DNA from: VXNE01 sp965116625
GTDB lineage: Bacteria; Pseudomonadota; Gammaproteobacteria; Pseudomonadales; Azotimanducaceae
Assembly: GCA_965116625.1 (NCBI GenBank)
Contig: OZ220717.1
Coordinates: forward strand, 2,604,001-2,668,000
DNA: 64,000 nt
Direction of reading: 5' to 3'
Positions 19,546 to 28,487 of the stretch are shown in pieces (positions within the stretch are counted from its first letter, which is position 1; each line of letters opens with the position of its first letter). Position numbers and translations under genes: made by a program. The notes beneath the pieces were generated by a model, which had not been told where the DNA came from, did no database searches, and saw nothing but the letters and a program-made list of their open reading frames with translations.

Positions 19546-20838
19546 CTACGCCGTCGGACCGCCGGTGGCGGCCTCCCTGTCCTGACTTGCCTCCGCTCCG
19601 TCTTCGTCCTCCATCGCGAGCGGATCGATCGGGGCGATCGTCTGCAGCACCTGGATGGTGTGCGCGAAGGGTTCGTGTTCGTCGCTGATACGCGGCGGAC
19701 GCACCCACAGCCGGACGACGATGAAGGCCACAAGCGCCGCGTGCACCGCCGCGGTGTAGAGGAAGAGGCCACCCGGTCCGAGGATCTGCATGGCGCCTGA
19801 TCCCAGCACCGATCCTGCGATGGCCCCCGCCGCATAGAGCAGCAGCAGGACCCCGGATGCGTCGACATACTCGTCGGGGGTAACCCAGTCGTTGGTGTGC
19901 GCGGCACACAGCGTGTAGAGCGGGAAGACGAAGAAACCGAAGACGAACGGAAACACGAGCAGGCCGTCGGCCCAGCGGTCGGAGAAAAGCGCCATCACCG
20001 CTCCGACGATTGCGCTTGCGGCGCTGGTTGCGAGGATGATCTTGCGCCGGTCCATGTGATCGGACACGCGTCCCAGCGGCCATTGCCCGATGGCGCCCGC
20101 GATCACGGCCACGCTCATGAACACGGCGACCATGTCGGTGTCCTGCGCCAGGGGGTTCTGCCGGACGAAGACCGGCGCCAGGGACCAGAACGCGCCGAGG
20201 GTCAGGCCGACCCCCACGGAGCCGACGACGCCGACCGGTGCGCACCGGAACAGGTGGCCGATATCCATTCGGACCGCGGCAAGGGGGGCGGGCGCCTCCG
20301 CGCGTGTCAGGGCCACCGGCAGGGCGCTCAGCGACACGAGGATGGACGCGCCCGCGAAGAGCGCGAACCCGCGCGGATCGTCCAGCACCAGGATCATCTG
20401 TCCGGCCGAGACCATCGTCAGCGTGATGATGGTGTAGATCGAGAACACGCGACCCCGGTTCTCGTTCGTGGACCGCGCGTTCAGCCAGCTCTCGATGACC
20501 ATGAAGAGGACCGCGAGACAGAGCCCGGTGACCGCTCGGCAGACCCACCAGAAGATCGGCGATGAAACCATCGCGTGCGCGAGCGCCATCGTCGAGGCGA
20601 GGCAGACCATCGCCGCAAAGGTGCGGATGTGGCCGACCCGGCGAATGATGCGCGTGCCGATCAGGCAGCCGGCGGCGAAACCCAGGAAGTAGGCCGCGCC
20701 GAGGATGCCGAGCTCAAGGTTGGCGAATCCCGATAGGTCCGCCCGGACAGGCAGCAGCGCGACCTGCAGGCCGTGGCCGGTCAGAAGAAGCGCGGCGCTC
20801 AGGAGCAGCGCGGCGATGGAGCCGAATGTCTGGATCAT
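19546..20838 (-). CDS. MFS transporter, YcaD-like
   Basis: 430 residues with about 12 hydrophobic membrane spans and MFS motif A-like loops (GCLIGTRIIRRVGHIRTF; GQWPLGRVSDHMDRRK). The pattern matches the YcaD/YfkF-type group. The substrate is unknown. It converges on the selD fusion with a 16-base gap, so the two are not co-transcribed. The C-terminal cytoplasmic tail is acidic and polar. Confidence 0.88.
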   Translation of the reverse strand: MIQTFGSIAALLLSAALLLTGHGLQVALLPVRADLSGFANLELGILGAAYFLGFAAGCLIGTRIIRRVGHIRTFAAMVCLASTMALAHAMVSSPIFWWVCRAVTGLCLAVLFMVIESWLNARSTNENRGRVFSIYTIITLTMVSAGQMILVLDDPRGFALFAGASILVSLSALPVALTRAEAPAPLAAVRMDIGHLFRCAPVGVVGSVGVGLTLGAFWSLAPVFVRQNPLAQDTDMVAVFMSVAVIAGAIGQWPLGRVSDHMDRRKIILATSAASAIVGAVMALFSDRWADGLLVFPFVFGFFVFPLYTLCAAHTNDWVTPDEYVDASGVLLLLYAAGAIAGSVLGSGAMQILGPGGLFLYTAAVHAALVAFIVVRLWVRPPRISDEHEPFAHTIQVLQTIAPIDPLAMEDEDGAEASQDREAATGGPTA

Positions 20839-21127
20839 CGTTCTGCCGCTGCCTCGCCACGTTGCAACGCCGCTGTCGCGTCTTGCGCGCGGCGCGCACT
20901 ATAGGCCTTATTTCCGGGCTGACAAGTGGCCGGTGATGAAGGTTTTTCACGTTCGATTCGACCCGAAAAAAGACTTCATCGGAGCGGGTCGAGGTGAGAC
21001 CCCGAGTCTTGCCGGTTGCACGGCCGAACGCGCCCGTGCATCCCGAATTTCGTTTACTCGGGCTGGCGGACCACCTGAGCGGAACACAATGTACGGAGTG
21101 CGAGGAGATGGCGCTGTAGGACGCCCC

Positions 21128-21745
21128 TCAGGTTGGTGACGGACCCGATGTGCGCGTAGTGCGACCACGTATCAGGGCCACGGACAGGCGTGCTGCCCAA
21201 GCTGGTGTATCAACGGCGCTGGGGCGTTGGCCTGTGTCAATGTGGTCGGCGACGGTCCACATGTAGCCCCCGGAATTGTCAAGAACTCGTATGCGGTCGA
21301 AAACGGACGCGGTCTTGACCAGGTTATCCGGCGAGGCGGTCCACCTGCGCCGTATCTCGGACTCGGGGACCTGGTGCCCGGAGCGTGCTCTCACGCGCGC
21401 CGCGACGCGGTCGATGTTGATTGCGGGGTCTCGGGTGCCGATAAAGATCGCGCAGGTCGCGTAGCCGAGTTCGTGCGCCCGCCGGGCGATGCGCGGCCTG
21501 GACGCGCCCGAGTATGTGCTTTCGAAGCCGAACGACTCATTTTGCTCGAGATGCCGTTCGATGGCCGCGTCGACCAAGTCGCGCGCTTTGATCTGGAGAA
21601 CGGGGTCGTCGTAGCTGCCGAGGCCTTGTGCGATGGAATCAGCGTCGTAGAAGTTCGAAGGTAACTCCTCGCGATGGCCGCGGCACCAAGTGCTCTTTCC
21701 GGCTCCGTTCGCACCGATGACGATGGCGAAGCGGGGTGACGACAT
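21128..21745 (-). CDS. Zeta-toxin-like P-loop kinase/ATPase
   Basis: 205 residues. The P-loop GANGAGKSTW is at 12-21, then DADSIAQGL and FESTYSG, the pattern of zeta-toxin-type kinases (COG4185-like). Zeta toxins phosphorylate UDP-N-acetylglucosamine, but chromosomal homologues may act otherwise. ATG at 21745 is immediately adjacent to the TGA of the upstream fusion gene, giving coupling. The C-terminus (RGRTTRTSGPSPT) looks low-complexity and may be frayed. Confidence 0.8.
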   Translation of the reverse strand: MSSPRFAIVIGANGAGKSTWCRGHREELPSNFYDADSIAQGLGSYDDPVLQIKARDLVDAAIERHLEQNESFGFESTYSGASRPRIARRAHELGYATCAIFIGTRDPAINIDRVAARVRARSGHQVPESEIRRRWTASPDNLVKTASVFDRIRVLDNSGGYMWTVADHIDTGQRPSAVDTPAWAARLSVALIRGRTTRTSGPSPT

Positions 21746-22792
21746 TCAATCGCCCCGGGGGGCGACGTATGGACACTCCTTGACGGCGGGGTCGTTGGCG
21801 TGAAGATGTTCGACTCGACCATCCGGCCACTTGCGCGTGATTGTATCGTCCGCCAGCAGATGATCTTCGATGACCCCGTTGGGCCACTCGGTGATCACGC
21901 GTGAGTCGTCGTCGGGGGGCATGTAGACGAAAGCTTTTCCTTGCTCAAAGCACATTCGCCGAGAGTCGGTCTTGGGCGAATCGGGCCAAGGATGCCCATC
22001 GTTGGCGATGTCCCATTCCTCAAGCACACTCGCGATCTGTCTGCGGCTCGCTGGACGACTTAGAAGTTTGAATCGAGACAACTGCGGTAGCGCAATGAGT
22101 GAACACGGCGGATCAGCAATGCGGTACCGCCGTATCCGAACGTTCCCCCACTTCGCCGGCACGGACCTGTCGAGTTCTCCACCGAGCATGTCGATCAGGG
22201 CATCCTTCACCGGCTTGCCGGCACAGACCAATACCTTGAGGCTAGTCTGCACACGAAGCGCCGCCTTCCAGAACGCCCGACCTACAGCCAAATTCTGGTC
22301 ATCCCTCGATGCCCTCCACTCCTTTGTGCGGAAAGGTGCGAGTACGCCGCACATTACGCGATCCGGCGATACACGCATCAGTTCGCAGAGTTGGAGATAT
22401 TGTTCCGTGATCGGCGATCTTGTGGTGTACCGCTCGATGCGGTAGGAGTTGCCGCGCTCATCGCTGACAGCTCGTAGATCGGCGCTATCAGGCGTTTTGC
22501 CGCCGGGATTCATCGACAAGAATGCGACTTCGCAACCCTTGAACAAGGTCGACCACGGGCAGTAGAGCAACTTGAAACCGTTGGCGTAGCCATACCTCGA
22601 CTCCAGTTCGAGAAGGTGCGCTTGCCACTCGTCCCGCTCCAGTCCACCTATCCTCTGCGCGTCTGGCACGACGGGCGACTGAGCGCGAAAACGCTCTGCG
22701 TACTTTCCTCGGACACTGCCCGCCAAGAGCTGGGACATGTCGTACTCTGAACGAAGATCGTCATTCATCTCGTCATGAGGTCTCTTCTTCAT
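21746..22792 (-). CDS. Antitoxin-like N-terminus fused to uracil-DNA-glycosylase-like domain
   Basis: 348 residues. The first 37 (NDDLRSEYDMSQLLAGSVRG, then KYAERFRA) match the short antitoxin-type proteins encoded after BrnT toxins. About 55-265 resembles the UDG superfamily (CEVAFLSMNPGG, LKVLVCAGKPVKDAL, SLIALPQLSRFKLLSRP), but the usual HPS-type motif is not clear. A C-terminal part has two repeated WPNG/WPDG strands (VITEWPNGVIEDHL; TITRKWPDGRVEHL). It overlaps the brnT remnant by ATGA and abuts the zeta-like gene. The fusion seems genuine because the frame is open throughout. Function unknown. Confidence 0.6.
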   Translation of the reverse strand: MKKRPHDEMNDDLRSEYDMSQLLAGSVRGKYAERFRAQSPVVPDAQRIGGLERDEWQAHLLELESRYGYANGFKLLYCPWSTLFKGCEVAFLSMNPGGKTPDSADLRAVSDERGNSYRIERYTTRSPITEQYLQLCELMRVSPDRVMCGVLAPFRTKEWRASRDDQNLAVGRAFWKAALRVQTSLKVLVCAGKPVKDALIDMLGGELDRSVPAKWGNVRIRRYRIADPPCSLIALPQLSRFKLLSRPASRRQIASVLEEWDIANDGHPWPDSPKTDSRRMCFEQGKAFVYMPPDDDSRVITEWPNGVIEDHLLADDTITRKWPDGRVEHLHANDPAVKECPYVAPRGD

Positions 22793-23040
22793 ACTTCCTT
22801 CGTTCCCTTCGCGTCAGTTCGAGCGCCAATAACGCGAGTTCCGTCGGTGCGCTCCATATGGGCCATCATTAACAATCGACCGTTTTGGGAGCGGCCGACA
22901 ATAATATAGCGACTCTCCGTCAGAGAATGGTCACCGTCGGAGGATGGCCATGGCCGAACACCGTGACCGCTTCCGGGACTCAGCCAGGGTTGTGATTCGC
23001 GTACTGGTCGAGACGCTGCTTTGCTTGATCGTGACACGAC
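22789..23040 (-). pseudogene. Broken brnT-family RNase toxin gene
   Basis: The 3' half encodes TESRYIIVGRSQNGRLLMMA followed by ERTDGTRVIGART, the C-terminal half of BrnT. The 5' half is recognisable but broken: DQAKQRLDQYANHNPG, an in-frame TGA, then PEAVTVFG in the same frame, and a frame change near 22925 before the C-terminal part. So the toxin carries at least one nonsense and one frameshift lesion. The stop overlaps the start of the antitoxin-like fusion gene as expected of a brnT-brnA pair. Confidence 0.65.
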
Positions 23041-23041
23041 A

Positions 23042-24124
23042 CTAGAAAAAACTCGCCACCGCCGGCCTGAACCGGTCCATGTCCACCAGGAACGAGTCGT
23101 GTCCCTGGATCGAGGGCAGCACGCGGAAGTCGAGATCGGGCGCCGTCGCTTTCAGCCCTTCGGCCAGTTCCCGCTGCTGGGCCAGCGGGAACAGGAAATC
23201 CGTCTCCACGCCGATGACCAGCGCGCGTTCCGCCTGCACGCGCGCTAGGCCGGCCTCGAGGCTGCCGCCGTGGTCGCAGACGTCGAACAGGTCCATCGCC
23301 CGCGACAGGTACAGATAGCAGTTGGCGTCGAAGGTGCCGATGAATCGCACCGCGTGGGCCTCGAGGTAGGACTCCACCTCGAAGTCGATGCCGAAGGCTT
23401 CCCGCTCGGGCTCGTCCGTGGCGCGCTCCCGCCCGAAACGCACCGTCCATTCCGCGGATGATCGGTAGGAGATCATGCCGAGCTTTCGCGCCAGCCGCAT
23501 GCCGACGGTGGGCGGCTCCTCCGGAGCGTAGTTGCCGCCGCGCCACGCCGGGTCGGAACGCACGATTTCGCGCTGCAGCGACCGCACGGCGATGGAGAAG
23601 GGCAGGCTCCGGGCGGCGGACGAGATGAGGACGACTCCCGTGGCAGCCTCCGGGTGCAGCATGGCGAACGCCAGCGCCGTCATGCCGCCCATGGAGGCGC
23701 CGACGACCGAGTGCAGCCGCGCGATTCCCAGTGACTCGATGACGGCGTGGCCGGCGTTGGCAATGTCTTCGAGGCATAGCGTGGGGAACGTTAGCCGATA
23801 GGGTTCCCCCGTCGTCGGGTCGATCGAGGCGGGCCCCGTCGAGCCGAAACAGCTCCCGAGCGAGTTGACGCAGACCACGAAGTAACGATTCGTGTCGATG
23901 GGCTTGTCGGGGCCTACCATGTCTTCCCACCATCCCGTAGCCGGATCGAGGGGCGAGGAGGCCGCGTGCGCGGAAGGCGACAGCCCGGTGAAGAGGAGCA
24001 CGGCGTTGTCCCCGGCCGCCGAAAGTTCGCCCCAGGTCTCGTAGGCGATCTCGACCCGCGGCAGCACGCCCCGCATCATCTGGAAGGGCGCATCTGTCCT
24101 GAGGAACTGTCTCGCGTCGCTCAC
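23042..24124 (-). CDS. metX: Homoserine/serine O-acyltransferase, MetX family
   Basis: 360 residues from GTG at 24124, which overlaps the preceding stop as GTGA. Alpha/beta hydrolase fold with LLFTGLSPSAHAASS, the nucleophile S144 in VVGASMGGMTAL, and a terminal catalytic IQGHDSFLVD. It transfers an acyl group from CoA to homoserine (methionine synthesis). The NSLGSCFGSTGPASI block is also typical of the MetX-like serine O-succinyltransferases used for cysteine synthesis, so the exact substrate is open. Last gene of a three-gene operon with a GCS2 ligase and an AstE-like hydrolase. Confidence 0.88.
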   Translation of the reverse strand: MSDARQFLRTDAPFQMMRGVLPRVEIAYETWGELSAAGDNAVLLFTGLSPSAHAASSPLDPATGWWEDMVGPDKPIDTNRYFVVCVNSLGSCFGSTGPASIDPTTGEPYRLTFPTLCLEDIANAGHAVIESLGIARLHSVVGASMGGMTALAFAMLHPEAATGVVLISSAARSLPFSIAVRSLQREIVRSDPAWRGGNYAPEEPPTVGMRLARKLGMISYRSSAEWTVRFGRERATDEPEREAFGIDFEVESYLEAHAVRFIGTFDANCYLYLSRAMDLFDVCDHGGSLEAGLARVQAERALVIGVETDFLFPLAQQRELAEGLKATAPDLDFRVLPSIQGHDSFLVDMDRFRPAVASFF

Positions 24125-25080
24125 GAACCCGGCAGTGCTTCGAGCAGGTAGCAGAGGCAGTCCGCGCGGGCGGCGCGGAGGTCGGTCGTGTACATGGAGG
24201 GGATGACGGAGCGCCGCAGCCGGATCTTCCCGTCCGCCTTTTCGAGATAGCGGGCGGTCACGTCGAAACCGGATTCGTCGACCGCCCTCAGTCCCTGGCC
24301 GTCTCGCACGCTCGCGATGACCGTACCGCCCGCTGCGTGTTCGAAGTTGAGCGCCTCGAATTCCTGCCGCGGCGTCACCGCGCCGTCCTCTCCATCGATC
24401 AGTATCCGCGCCAGGTTCCGGTAGAGATACAGCTCTTGAGAAGACGCCCGGGGCGGCTCGCGCCACTGGAAGGCCTTCTCGATGTAGGCCCTGGCGCGAT
24501 CGATGCTGGACGGATCGCGCGCCGTGCCGACCTCGACGGTCACCGCGGTGCAGAACTCGGAGAAGCGCCGCGTCTGCACGCCCGGGTGGTCGATGAGGAT
24601 GACGCGTTGCGCGAAGGCAGCGGCCGCGCCCAGGGACCGTTCGTCGGTGCGCGTGACCACGCTGTAGGCCGGATTGCGGCCGGTGTTGTTGTGGATGTCG
24701 AGGGCGGCGAGTGGCTCGGCGGCCATGGCGCGCGCGGTGACCTCGCGGGCGATGGCGGCTTCCGGCGAGTCGCCGCCCTCCCAGGCGCGATTGAAGTCCA
24801 CCTGGTCATCGAGCTTGCGAACGTTCTGCCGTGCCGCTTCGATGTTGGCGACGAACAGCATCAGCGGTGGCGTGGCCCTTGCGCGCATCAGCGTGCGCAT
24901 GGCGTCCCATCCCGACGTCTCGTTGCCGTGCTGCAGTACGGTGATGAAGAGCGTGCCTTTTCGGCCGCCGCTAAGGTCGAACAGCGTGGGCCCGGAGAGC
25001 ACCTCCCCGAGTTGCGCCGCCGGACATTCGAGAAGACCGTCGGGGAGTGCGTTGTGAGTGGACAGACGTCCGGAGCTCAT
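24121..25080 (-). CDS. Succinylglutamate desuccinylase/aspartoacylase-like zinc hydrolase
   Basis: 319 residues from ATG at 25080, overlapping the upstream stop as ATGA. The M14-like zinc site is visible: VLQHGNETSGWD (His-x2-Glu) and, further on, LDIHNNTGRNP (third ligand). It is expected to hydrolyse an N-acyl amino acid or amide. The family is AstE/AspA-like, but it is not in an arginine succinyltransferase context. Tight coupling to a GCS2-type ligase and a MetX-type acyltransferase suggests the three act on one amino-acid derivative. Confidence 0.82.
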   Translation of the reverse strand: MSSGRLSTHNALPDGLLECPAAQLGEVLSGPTLFDLSGGRKGTLFITVLQHGNETSGWDAMRTLMRARATPPLMLFVANIEAARQNVRKLDDQVDFNRAWEGGDSPEAAIAREVTARAMAAEPLAALDIHNNTGRNPAYSVVTRTDERSLGAAAAFAQRVILIDHPGVQTRRFSEFCTAVTVEVGTARDPSSIDRARAYIEKAFQWREPPRASSQELYLYRNLARILIDGEDGAVTPRQEFEALNFEHAAGGTVIASVRDGQGLRAVDESGFDVTARYLEKADGKIRLRRSVIPSMYTTDLRAARADCLCYLLEALPGS

Positions 25081-26489
25081 AGGCTCCACTCGTGCACCGG
25101 ATCTCCCGACTGCTGGGCCTCGACGTAGGCGTTGGTCAACGCGCCGAAATCCGCGCCGTGTTTCTCGATCCAGCGGCGCTGCCATGCGGCGCCGTTGGTA
25201 TTCGACTCGACGCGGTCGCAGACCAGCCCAAGGAATCGGTCGATGTCGTCGACCGGAATGTCGAGCTTGCCCAACGCGTCGGCGGCGGCGGGCAGCAGTT
25301 CGTGGAGGAGCAGTTCCCGTGCGCCGTGCATGCCGTCTCGCCAGCGCAGCCGGGCGTCGAGCCCCTGGCGGGCGGCGGCATAGAAGTTGTAGCGTGCCGC
25401 GGCGAAGTCGAGGTCGGACTCTATCGGCGTTTCGGCGTCCATCAATGCCCGGACCATGCCTAGGAATACCGCGGCGTTGCCGATGCAGTCCGGGATGGTG
25501 GGCCCCGCGGGCACGACTCGGTGCTCTATGCGGAGGTGGGGCTGGCCGTCGAAGTCGAAGCCGAGAAGCGGCCGGTTCCAGCGCCAGATGGTGCCGTTGT
25601 GCAGGCGTATGTGGGAGAGCTTGTATGCCGGTTCGCCGGTCGGGGAGGGCAGCAGGATCGGGTGCTCCGCGAGGTTCTCGCTGAAGACCTCGAACAGCGA
25701 CTCGTCGGCGTATCCGCTGCCGAAGCTGACCCGCGGCGGGGTCCGGGGACCCACGGACACCGCCTGTTCGAACAGCGGGATGCGGGTTTCCTGCCACAGA
25801 GACTTGCCGAACAGGAACGGAGAGTTGGCCGCGAGGGCCACCATGGGCGCCGACGCGGCGAGGGCGGCGTTGTAGGTCCGCGCGGCGAGGTTCGGCTGGC
25901 ACTGCAGGTGGATCTGGAACGAGGTGGTGGCGGCCTCCAGCATCACGTCGTCGTGCGACAGCCGCAACGTGTCGTAGCCTTCGATGTCCACCTCGACCGG
26001 CGCGCCGTTGCGCAACGCCAGCACGCGGTCGTTCAGCGCCTGGTAGCGGACCATGTTCGACATCGAGCCGGAGTTCAGCAGCGCGGGGCTGATCGTCGGC
26101 AGGATGCCGATGATCGCGAGTTGCAGGTCCTGGGAGCGCGCGGTCTGCTGGCAGGCTTCCCAGGTGGCGGCGAGTTCGTCGTGCAGCCGCGCGAAGACCC
26201 TTCCGGTCATGGCGCAGGGGCTGCCGTTCAGCTCGATGTTGAACGCGGCGAGTTCGGGCACCACCAGGGGATTGTCGAGCTCGTCCAGAAACGCCTCGTT
26301 GTGCGCGGCCGGCTGCCCGTCCTGGTCCACCAGCCACGCTTCGAGTTCGAAGCCGACGATGTCGCCGCGATGGCTGAAGCCGTCATGCGCGAAAAGGCTC
26401 CCGACCAGGTCGGTCTCCTGGTCGAGATGCCGCCGGAACCGTGTGAAGTCCTCCGCGATAAAGTGTCGTCGCGCGATTTCGTCGCCCAT
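25077..26489 (-). CDS. GCS2-type glutamate-cysteine ligase-like carboxylate-amine ligase
   Basis: 470 residues. Family hallmarks are IVGFELEAWLVDQDGQPA near residue 45, FNIELNGSP, and later PLLGFDFDGQPHLRIEHRVV. GCS2 enzymes ligate an amine to the gamma-carboxyl of glutamate using ATP; many homologues are not true glutathione enzymes. No signal peptide. It is first in the operon and overlaps the AstE-like gene by ATGA. A 142-base gap separates it from lrp. Confidence 0.85.
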   Translation of the reverse strand: MGDEIARRHFIAEDFTRFRRHLDQETDLVGSLFAHDGFSHRGDIVGFELEAWLVDQDGQPAAHNEAFLDELDNPLVVPELAAFNIELNGSPCAMTGRVFARLHDELAATWEACQQTARSQDLQLAIIGILPTISPALLNSGSMSNMVRYQALNDRVLALRNGAPVEVDIEGYDTLRLSHDDVMLEAATTSFQIHLQCQPNLAARTYNAALAASAPMVALAANSPFLFGKSLWQETRIPLFEQAVSVGPRTPPRVSFGSGYADESLFEVFSENLAEHPILLPSPTGEPAYKLSHIRLHNGTIWRWNRPLLGFDFDGQPHLRIEHRVVPAGPTIPDCIGNAAVFLGMVRALMDAETPIESDLDFAAARYNFYAAARQGLDARLRWRDGMHGARELLLHELLPAAADALGKLDIPVDDIDRFLGLVCDRVESNTNGAAWQRRWIEKHGADFGALTNAYVEAQQSGDPVHEWSL

Positions 26490-26631
26490 GCTCTCCGGTA
26501 CTCCCTCCGGGATTCGCCCGAATTCAACAGCTTACCAGCATGCGGGCCAAGATGGTTCGGGTAACCGGAGGAGACGGCAGGCCCGACCACGGGCGCCTGC
26601 GAGATACGCGTCGGGGCGACGCACTCAAGCG

Positions 26632-27102
26632 CTACCGGACAGGCAATTCGGTTCGCTTGACCACCGTGCGCAGGGCGAAGCCCGAGTGGACCCGGTCCAC
26701 CCCCGGCAACGCGGTCAGGTACTGGCTATGGATGCGTTCGTAGTCGCGGGCGTCGCGCACGATCACGCGCACCAGGTAGTCGGCCTCGCCGGACATCAGG
26801 TAGCACTCCATGACCTCCGGCAGTTCGACGATCGCCTGCTCGAAGGCCGCCAGGTCTTCGCGCTGCTGGCTCGCCAGCGTGATCTGCACGAAGACGTTGT
26901 CCGGGTAGCCGGCCAGCGACTGGTCCACCAGGCCGACGTAGCCGCGGATCATCCCGGCGTCCTGGAGACGTTTGAGGCGTCTCAGGCTCGCCGACTCCGA
27001 CAGGCTGATGCGCTCGGCAAGTTCCGCGTTGCTGATGCGCCCGTCCTGCTGAATGGTGTGCAGGATTATTCTGTCTCTTTCGTCGATAACAACTGATTCC
27101 AC
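26632..27102 (-). CDS. Lrp/AsnC family transcriptional regulator
   Basis: 156 residues from GTG at 27102 with AAAGGGA about 13 bases upstream; the longer open frame reads into the divergent gene. N-terminal HTH: DERDRIILHTIQQDGRISNA, then ELAERISLSESASLRRLKRL. C-terminal RAM ligand domain with YLVRVIVRD. It is divergent from ald across 126 bases, the classical arrangement in which Lrp-type regulators activate alanine dehydrogenase in response to amino acids. Confidence 0.93.
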   Translation of the reverse strand: MESVVIDERDRIILHTIQQDGRISNAELAERISLSESASLRRLKRLQDAGMIRGYVGLVDQSLAGYPDNVFVQITLASQQREDLAAFEQAIVELPEVMECYLMSGEADYLVRVIVRDARDYERIHSQYLTALPGVDRVHSGFALRTVVKRTELPVR

Positions 27103-27228
27103 CGTTTTCGCTATCCCTTTCCGAAGATAGTTCGAATATGGTCCGATACGGTGGGCAAGAACGCAAACCGATTGCGCAGAGGGTTGTCTAAAGTCGTGTA
27201 ACTGGCAGACCAAAACAGGCGAAACGCG

Positions 27229-28455
27229 ATGCGCATTGGCGTTCCGAGGGAGACCAAGATCCACGAATACCGCGTCGGACTCACCCCGACGTCTGTTGCG
27301 GAACTGGTTCGCGATGGACACAGCGTCGTGGTGGAGGCCGATGCCGGCGCCGGCATCGGATTCGGTGACGCGGATTACGTCGCTGCCGGCGCCTGCATCG
27401 GTTCTGCGCTGGAAGCTTTCGCCCAGACGCTTGTGGTCAAGGTCAAGGAACCGAACCTCGACGAATGCGTGATGCTCGGAGAAGACCAGGTCCTGTTCAC
27501 GTATCTCCACCTCGCCGCCAATCCCGCATTGAGCCGCGCGCTGATGGCCAGCGGTGCCGCCGCCATCGCCTACGAGACCGTCACCGCCGCGGACGGCAGC
27601 CTGCCGCTGCTATCGCCGATGAGCGAGATCGCGGGCCGCATGTCGGTGCAGGTCGGCGCCAATGCGTTGCAGCGAACCACCGGCGGCAGCGGCGTGCTGC
27701 TTGGTGGCGTCCCGGGTGTCGCGCCCGCCCGTGTCGTAGTCATCGGCGGGGGGATGGCGGGCGCCAACGCGGCTACGATCGCGCTGGGCCTCGGCGCTGA
27801 CGTCACGATCCTCGACAAGAGCGTGTCCCGACTGCGCTGGTTGGCGGACCGGTTCGACGGACGTGCTCGAACGGTCGTCGCCAACGCATCGACGACGCGG
27901 GAACACGTGCTCGGTGCGGACCTGGTGATCGGCGCGGTACTCGTGCCGGGGGCGAGAGCACCGAAACTGGTAACCGCCGATGACGTCCGCGACATGCGCG
28001 ACGGCTCGGTACTGGTCGACATCTCCATCGACCAGGGCGGCTGCTTCGAAACGAGTCGCCCGACCACGCACGACGCGCCGACCTTTGTCCACGACGGCGT
28101 CGTCCACTACTGCGTCACGAACATGCCCGGCGTCGTGCCACGCACCGCGACGCTGGCACTGAACAACGTCACCCTGCCGTGCGTCCGAACCATCGCCGAG
28201 ACGGGTTGGCGTCAGGCAATCGCGGACGATGCGCATCTCGCAGACGGCCTGAACGTCGCGGGTGGCACCGTCTGGCACGAAGCTGTGGCCGGATCTCTCG
28301 ACACTCCCCCGTCGGCCCCCCCGCCGGCCACGCAGCCTGACGCCGCCCGCTCGGCGATTTCGTTGACGCCCGAGGTTTTCCTACGCGCCGCGCCCGCTCC
28401 TGTCCCTGGCGACAGCGGTCCGGGAGTCGCCCTCGCAGGACGCCACGGTACCTGA
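27229..28455 (+). CDS. ald: Alanine dehydrogenase
   Basis: 408 residues. The start MRIGVPRETKIHEYRVGLTP is diagnostic. Substrate residues lie in VVKVKEP and LFTYLHLAAN, the NAD site is VVVIGGGMAGANAA near 174, and VTNMPGVVPRTAT is also conserved. It interconverts alanine and pyruvate plus ammonia with NAD. The last 40-odd residues (Pro/Ala-rich, from SLDTPPSAPP) replace the usual C-terminal helices and may be an extension or a frayed end. Confidence 0.95.
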   Translation: MRIGVPRETKIHEYRVGLTPTSVAELVRDGHSVVVEADAGAGIGFGDADYVAAGACIGSALEAFAQTLVVKVKEPNLDECVMLGEDQVLFTYLHLAANPALSRALMASGAAAIAYETVTAADGSLPLLSPMSEIAGRMSVQVGANALQRTTGGSGVLLGGVPGVAPARVVVIGGGMAGANAATIALGLGADVTILDKSVSRLRWLADRFDGRARTVVANASTTREHVLGADLVIGAVLVPGARAPKLVTADDVRDMRDGSVLVDISIDQGGCFETSRPTTHDAPTFVHDGVVHYCVTNMPGVVPRTATLALNNVTLPCVRTIAETGWRQAIADDAHLADGLNVAGGTVWHEAVAGSLDTPPSAPPPATQPDAARSAISLTPEVFLRAAPAPVPGDSGPGVALAGRHGT

Positions 28456-28462
28456 CGTCATT

Positions 28463-28487
28463 TCGGGAGTGGGTGCCAGGCTCCCGA
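28463..28487. terminator. Bidirectional terminator between ald and TonB receptor gene
   Basis: TCGGGAG (28463-28469) pairs perfectly with CTCCCGA (28481-28487) around an 11-base loop, in the 32-base gap between two convergent genes. T-runs are short, so confidence comes from position and stem. Confidence 0.5.

Noticed and set aside
20947..21168. Minus-strand open frame of about 70 residues before the MFS gene
   Set aside because: Arg/Pro-rich, no family, overlaps the 3' end of the zeta-like gene and lacks a ribosome site.
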